The translations under genes and the position numbers were made by a program. Of a stretch of DNA of 64,000 bases, positions 57,639-64,000 are shown one piece after another; position 1 is the first letter of the stretch; each line of letters begins with the position of its first letter. The notes under the pieces were generated by a model. The model did not search any database. It was not told the origin of the DNA and saw only the letters and a program-made list of their open reading frames with translations. This stretch comes from Nocardia wallacei (lineage in GTDB: Bacteria > Actinomycetota > Actinomycetes > Mycobacteriales > Mycobacteriaceae), in NCBI RefSeq assembly GCF_014466955.1, contig NZ_AP023396.1, positions 5,084,001 to 5,148,000 on the forward strand. Direction: 5' to 3'.

Positions 57639-57942
57639 GGCTCAGGGCGGCTCGCAGCCGGGTGTCGAGCGCGTCCATCTCCTCGGCGGACAGTTCGCCC
57701 GCCAGTTCGGCCAGCCACACCCGGTAGACCCGGTGGAACTCGAGCGCGTCGGCCCAGCCGTGGCAGGTGTGGATGGTCAGCACGTGCCCCGGGTCGGCCT
57801 CGGCGAACGGGACGACGTGCAGCCAGCGGTACGGCGAGGTGATCACCGCCGGGTCCGACACCACCACCACGGTGGTGCGGCGCGGCGCCGGGGTGCCGTC
57901 GGGCAGCACCGGCGCGTACCGCCAGACTTCACCGCGTCTCAT
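57634..57942 (-). CDS. MazF/PemK-like endoribonuclease toxin
   Basis: The 102-residue product matches the PemK/MazF fold: MRRGEVWRYAP at the start (MRRGEIW-type), RTTVVVVSDPAVI for the core strand, WLHVVPF and the C-terminal ELAGELSAEEMDALDTRLRAAL helix. MazF toxins cut mRNA at short sequences. Some family residues differ: the usual NQ after the RPVLV strand is not evident, so activity is uncertain. Its ATG overlaps the stop of a tiny upstream open frame, the usual arrangement for an antitoxin-toxin pair. It lies between xerD and the NUDIX gene. Confidence 0.65.
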   Translation of the reverse strand: MRRGEVWRYAPVLPDGTPAPRRTTVVVVSDPAVITSPYRWLHVVPFAEADPGHVLTIHTCHGWADALEFHRVYRVWLAELAGELSAEEMDALDTRLRAALSL

Positions 57943-58022
57943 ACGACCTCACGCGCCCGGGCGGCCACCCGCGGATCCAGGGTGACCGGCACCGGGTTCG
58001 CCTCGCGCATACCCACATGCAT
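57939..58022 (-). CDS. tiny open frame coupled to the MazF-like gene, possible antitoxin remnant
   Basis: ATG 58022 (or 58010, or upstream to 58085) runs to a TGA that overlaps the toxin ATG. The product of 27 residues (core MREANPVPVTLDPRVAARAREVV) is basic and has an alternating strand-helix look, like the start of a ribbon-helix-helix antitoxin, but is far too short to be a complete one. Third positions are mostly G or C. It may be a leader for translational coupling, a degraded antitoxin or chance. Confidence 0.35.
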   Translation of the reverse strand: MHVGMREANPVPVTLDPRVAARAREVV

Positions 58023-58131
58023 ACCAGAGCGGCGCGAGACCAGGAACCCGGCGGCAACTCGGGATCTGCGAGATTCGGATTGCATGAGTCGCATGCGCTT
58101 TCACCGCCCGGCCCGACACCGACCGGTTCCG

Positions 58132-60530
<2,399 letters not shown>

Positions 60531-60720
60531 TCACGTTAACACGAAAAGCGCCGGCGAATCGACGCCACGCGAGGTAGCCGCGGGATGGCTGGAAGTTCCT
60601 TCGTCACTTGCGCCCCATCCGGCGCTGCGGGCACACCGACCCCGCTGGCCCCGGCAACGGCTGCGGTGGTCGAGTCGTCGGCACGATTGTCCGGATGTGT
60701 GCCGCGCGGGGCCTCGAGCC

Positions 60721-61641
60721 TCACTGCGGCGCGGCGGCGACGGTCAGGGAACTCGCCCTGTCTCCCGTGCCGTAGCGGCCGATCACGCCGTGCAGCTGCT
60801 CGCCGAGCCCGAGTGCCGTTGTGACGCGGCCGATCTCGGAGTCGACATTGTCGACCGTGGTGACCGCCGCGCCGAGCTGGGAGTCACCACGCACCACGGC
60901 GATGGGTCCCGAACCCGCGGCAGCGCCCGGCCGTCCGGCCAGCACCACACCCGCGCCGCGGCCTTTCAGCCCACCGGCGAACCGGCCGACGATCGACCCG
61001 CGATTGTTCTCCTCTGCCCGCGCACCGGCACCGGTCACCACCACGGCGAGCTGCGCGGGGTGCACCGTGTCGGCCGTGAGAAAGCCACCGCCCCGCAACG
61101 TGTCGAGGATCAGCCCGCGTTCCTGATCCGTCGCGCGGGGTTGCCCGCTGCCGGGATCGGTGAGCAACGCCGTCCCGAGCAGGTCACCGGCCAGACTGCC
61201 CTGGTCGACGGCACCGGTCGGCAGTTGCGCGCCCGCCGGGATCATGTTGGTGATCGCCGTGCGCAGCCGGTCGCCCTGCCCCGAGTCCACGAAGGCGTCG
61301 GTCAGCGCGACCGTGCCGCCGACCACCGCACCGGCCGTCGTCAACGCCTTGGTGACCGCCTCGACATCGGCGGCGTCGGCGTCGGGCGTGGTGAACACCA
61401 GCACCGTGCGGTCGGTCAGCGTCCCACCCAGCAACCGTCCCGCAGACCGCGCGATGAAGGCGTCGGCGGACCGCAATCGGTCGGTGAGTTCGCCGTTCTC
61501 GGCGGCCAGCGCACCCGCGCGCCGGTCGCTCCGGTCGGTCTGCGACGGGCCACCGCGCAGCTGTGCGCCCAGAAGCACGCCGACCGCGACCGCGAGCAGG
61601 ACCGCGGCGATCGGAACGGCGTGCCGTCGTAGCGAAAACAC
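60721..61641 (-). CDS. mctB: copper-efflux channel protein MctB
   Basis: The 306-residue product has an uncleaved-looking N-terminal membrane segment (HAVPIAAVLLAVAVGVLLGAQL) followed by a short coiled region (ALAAENGELTDRLRSADAFI) and a periplasmic domain. It matches the mycobacterial Rv1698 family of outer-membrane channels that limit copper build-up, and lies between pyrG and steA as in M. tuberculosis. The identification rests on the N-terminal architecture and this conserved order. Confidence 0.85.
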   Translation of the reverse strand: MFSLRRHAVPIAAVLLAVAVGVLLGAQLRGGPSQTDRSDRRAGALAAENGELTDRLRSADAFIARSAGRLLGGTLTDRTVLVFTTPDADAADVEAVTKALTTAGAVVGGTVALTDAFVDSGQGDRLRTAITNMIPAGAQLPTGAVDQGSLAGDLLGTALLTDPGSGQPRATDQERGLILDTLRGGGFLTADTVHPAQLAVVVTGAGARAEENNRGSIVGRFAGGLKGRGAGVVLAGRPGAAAGSGPIAVVRGDSQLGAAVTTVDNVDSEIGRVTTALGLGEQLHGVIGRYGTGDRASSLTVAAAPQ

Positions 61642-61650
61642 TTGTCCCCC

Positions 61651-62865
61651 TTAGAGTTTTCGGTCCAGCAGCCCACGCGCCCAGGATTCGGCGTGCTGCC
61701 AGGTGTCGCGCGCCCAGTTCAGCGCCTCGCCCCCGGTGTGCTGCGAGACCAGCAGAGCGACGATCAAGGCGATCAGCGCGGCCAGCACCAGCAGCGCCGC
61801 CGCCCAGCCCGAGGTGTGATGCCGGTACAGCGTCGCCACGGCCTTCGCGTCCATCAGCTTGGATCCGGTCTTGAGCCTGGTCAGGAAGGTCGCCGGATTG
61901 GACTCGCGGCGACTGCGGTCGAAGAAGTCGTCCAGCGAGGCGGCCGCGCCGCAGGTGACGATGAGCGACGCGCCGTGGTGGTCGGCGAGCAGCAGCGCCA
62001 GATCCGTCGCCGAGCCCGACGACGGGAAGGTGGTGGCGCCGATGCCCAGGTCCTGGATGCGTTCCAGGCCCTTGGCGTGCCCGTCGGTGTCGGCGGGCAG
62101 GATCACCTCGGCGCCGCACTTCAGCGTGGTCGCCGTGATCTCCTCGGGATCGCCGACGATCAGGTCGGGCCGGTAGCCGCAGCGCGTGAGCGTGTCGGCG
62201 CCGCGACCCACCCCGACCAGGATCGGCGCGTACTCCTTGATGAAGGGCTTGAGCGATTTCAGGTCGTCTCGATGGTCGGGTCCGTCGGCCACCACCACGA
62301 CATGCCTCTTGCGCATGGATAATTCGAGGTCGGGCATGCCCAGACCGTCGATCAGCAAGGCGCTTTCGGTGCGAACGAACTCGATCGTGTTGCCCGCGAA
62401 AGCTTCCAGATGGTCGGCCAGGCCGTTACGGGCGGCGATCATGCGCTCGGCGATCGCCGATTCGGTCAGTTCGATGCCCTCGACCAGCGCCTCGGGCACC
62501 TTCTTGGTGAGCCGGTCGGCGTAGACGACCCCCTCGTCGACCCGGACCTTCACCCCGTCCTTGATCTTGGTGAAGACATCCGAGGACACCGCGTCCAGCA
62601 GCAGGATCCCGTTGGCCACCAGCACTTCCGGGCCCAGGTTCGGATAGCGCCCGGAAATCGAGGGCGAGGCGTTCACGACCGCCGCCACACCCGCCTCGAC
62701 CAGCCGGTCGGCGGTGAGCCGATCCAGATCCATCTCGTCGAGCACCACGACGTCGCCCGGTCCGACCCGCTTGAGCAGACGCCGGGTGTTGCGGTCGACC
62801 CGGGCTATCCCGGACACACCGGGCAGCGTTTCGGTGCTCCTCGACAACAGTGCCAGCATCTTCAT
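61651..62865 (-). CDS. steA: cytokinetic ring protein SteA
   Basis: The 404-residue product matches Rv1697 from end to end: MKMLALLSRSTETLPGVSG at the start, GDVVVLDEMDLDRLTADRLVEAG, NASPSISGRYPNLGPEVLV, AGNTIEFVRTESALLIDG, DDLKSLKPFIKEY and FPSSGSATDLALLLADHHG. A C-terminal membrane helix (SGWAAALLVLAALIALIVALLV) anchors it. SteA acts with SteB in cell separation in corynebacteria. ATG 62865 is the family start. The longer in-frame region upstream is not conserved. mctB follows after ten bases. Confidence 0.95.
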   Translation of the reverse strand: MKMLALLSRSTETLPGVSGIARVDRNTRRLLKRVGPGDVVVLDEMDLDRLTADRLVEAGVAAVVNASPSISGRYPNLGPEVLVANGILLLDAVSSDVFTKIKDGVKVRVDEGVVYADRLTKKVPEALVEGIELTESAIAERMIAARNGLADHLEAFAGNTIEFVRTESALLIDGLGMPDLELSMRKRHVVVVADGPDHRDDLKSLKPFIKEYAPILVGVGRGADTLTRCGYRPDLIVGDPEEITATTLKCGAEVILPADTDGHAKGLERIQDLGIGATTFPSSGSATDLALLLADHHGASLIVTCGAAASLDDFFDRSRRESNPATFLTRLKTGSKLMDAKAVATLYRHHTSGWAAALLVLAALIALIVALLVSQHTGGEALNWARDTWQHAESWARGLLDRKL

Positions 62866-63043
62866 GACGTCCGATGATGGGCCCAAACCCTCAACCCGTG
62901 GTGGAGGCGCGCCGCATTCCGCTACCTGATTCGTCACTGTGATGCCAGCGACGCGCCAGCTACGGCCGCGGCGGGGTACCGATATGCTGTGCCACACGGC
63001 ACACCGGCGGCCCGCACGGGCACGCACGCGCGAAGGAGAAGTT

Positions 63044-63469
63044 ATGGCAAGCACCACCCTCGACACCGTCGTTCCCGCCCCGCGCGAGGTGGTGTACAAG
63101 CTGTTCACCGAGCGTGACAGCCTCAACGGGTATCTGCCCGTGAAGTTCACCCTGAAGCAGCCCGGTTCGCCCGAGCCCGCCGGAGTCGGCGCCCGCTACC
63201 GCGTCGGTGTCGGCGGCGTCGGCATCACCGAGGAGACCACCGAGCTGGTACCCAACGAGCGCATGGCGTACAAGATCGTCGCCGGCGCCCCGGTCCGCAG
63301 CCACACCGGCACCATCACCTTCGCCGACGCTCCCGGCGGCGGCACCCTGGTCACCTACCGCATGGACTCCGACCCCAAGGTCCCCGTCCCCGCGGCGCTG
63401 ACCCAGCTGCTGCTGAAGGGGCTCATCAGCCCGTTCCTGAGCGCGGCTCGCAAGGCCGCCGCCAAGTAA
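63044..63469 (+). CDS. SRPBCC (START-like) ligand-binding protein
   Basis: The 141-residue product has the SRPBCC pattern: TLDTVVPAPREVVYKLFTERDSLNGYLPV, a central beta sheet (ITEETTELVPNERMAYKI) and a long C-terminal helix (AALTQLLLKGLISPFLSAARKA). These proteins bind hydrophobic ligands; the role here is unknown. AAGGAGAA precedes the ATG. It is monocistronic, divergent from steA and convergent with recN, whose stop lies three bases away. Confidence 0.9.
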   Translation: MASTTLDTVVPAPREVVYKLFTERDSLNGYLPVKFTLKQPGSPEPAGVGARYRVGVGGVGITEETTELVPNERMAYKIVAGAPVRSHTGTITFADAPGGGTLVTYRMDSDPKVPVPAALTQLLLKGLISPFLSAARKAAAK

Positions 63470-63472
63470 TCC

Positions 63473-64000
63473 TCAACTGGCCGCGGGCGTACTGTCCTTT
63501 TCGGTACGGGCGGTTTCGAGGAGTTCCTCGGCGTGGGCGCGGCCGGTTTCGGTGTCGTCGAGACCGGCGAGCATGCGGGCCAGTTCCTTTACTCGTTCGT
63601 CGTTGGTGAGGGCGTGGACGCCGCTGTTCACGCCCTTGCCGTCGTCCACCTTGTCGACCACCAGGTGGGTGTCGGCGAAGGCGGCCACCTGCGGCAGGTG
63701 GGTCACCACGATGACCTGATGGGTGCGGGCCAGCCGGGCCAGGCGGCGGCCGATCTCGACCGCGGCGCGACCGCCCACCCCGGCATCGACCTCGTCGAAC
63801 ACCATGGTGGCACCGTGCTCGGAGCTGGACAGCACCACCTCGAGCGCCAGCATCACGCGCGACAGCTCACCGCCGGACGCGCTCTTGCTCAGTGGCAGCG
63901 ACTGTGCCCCCGAGTGCGCCGACAGCCGGAACTCGACCTCGTCCACACCGGCGGCCCCGGCGTGTAATTCCTTGCCGTCCAACGTGATCGGGGCCGAATC
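63473..64000 (-). CDS. recN: DNA repair protein RecN, C-terminal part
   Basis: SMC-like ATPase for double-strand break repair. Only the last 175 or so residues lie in the window; the frame is open to the right edge at 64000. The ABC signature SKSASGGELSRVMLALEVVL, the Walker B FDEVDAGVGGRAAVEIGRRL and THLPQVAAFADTHLVV (His switch) are diagnostic. Adjacent to steA as in mycobacteria. Confidence 0.95.
   Translation of the reverse strand, partial: DSAPITLDGKELHAGAAGVDEVEFRLSAHSGAQSLPLSKSASGGELSRVMLALEVVLSSSEHGATMVFDEVDAGVGGRAAVEIGRRLARLARTHQVIVVTHLPQVAAFADTHLVVDKVDDGKGVNSGVHALTNDERVKELARMLAGLDDTETGRAHAEELLETARTEKDSTPAAS

Overview
The window is high-GC actinobacterial chromosome, most likely Nocardia or a close relative in the Mycobacteriales. 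The main evidence is the right end, where recN, steA, mctB, pyrG, a NUDIX gene, xerD, parA, scpA, scpB, an rluB-type pseudouridine synthase, cmk and engA lie in the same relative order as in Mycobacterium tuberculosis (Rv1696-Rv1713). About 38 kb of accessory DNA lies to the left of engA. I saw no tRNA or rRNA gene, insertion sequence, integrase-flanked island or CRISPR array.

Layout. 0-3.3 kb: glpK-glpD (glycerol catabolism). 3.3-9.3 kb: a secreted chagasin-like protease inhibitor, an actinobacterial SAM methyltransferase, a PAS-GGDEF-EAL cyclic-di-GMP protein, and a LuxR-type regulator that lacks the ATPase half of its family. 9.7-12.1 kb: an MFS drug exporter divergent from a TetR regulator, with matching operators in both promoters. 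12.1-40.6 kb: a type I polyketide cluster built as two convergent operons. 40.7-43.9 kb: two SGNH hydrolases and an SDR enzyme. 44.1-47.5 kb: a vanH-vanA-vanX glycopeptide-resistance operon with a fused-on C39-like cysteine peptidase gene and no vanR/vanS. 47.7-64 kb: conserved core genes, with an acyltransferase-only polyketide gene and a MazF-like toxin inserted.

The polyketide cluster is the exciting part. The rightward arm is an MqnA-like chorismate dehydratase, a CoA ligase-ACP loading protein, PKS module 1 (KS-AT-DH-KR-ACP), PKS module 2 (KS-AT-DH-ER-KR-ACP) and an FAD oxidoreductase. The leftward arm is PKS module 3 (KS-AT-DH-ER-KR-ACP), a secreted protein of unknown function, an aromatic-ring-type flavin monooxygenase, a flavin-dependent halogenase with the halogenase signature, a CPA2 antiporter and a 25-residue membrane peptide. 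All three AT domains carry malonyl-type motifs and there is no thioesterase. My reading is that chorismate is turned into a 3-substituted benzoate, which is adenylated and loaded on the free-standing ACP, extended by up to three malonates, and then halogenated and oxidised on the aryl end. MqnA acting as a polyketide starter enzyme would be new as far as I know; Nocardia normally makes menaquinone by the Men pathway and would not need MqnA. The two arms share a nearly identical promoter element (TAGGGG, five bases, TAGGGGTTACCGC, with a co-aligned -10 region), seen directly in the sequence, which ties them into one regulon.

All functions are read from motifs and remembered family sequences. 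No database search was run.
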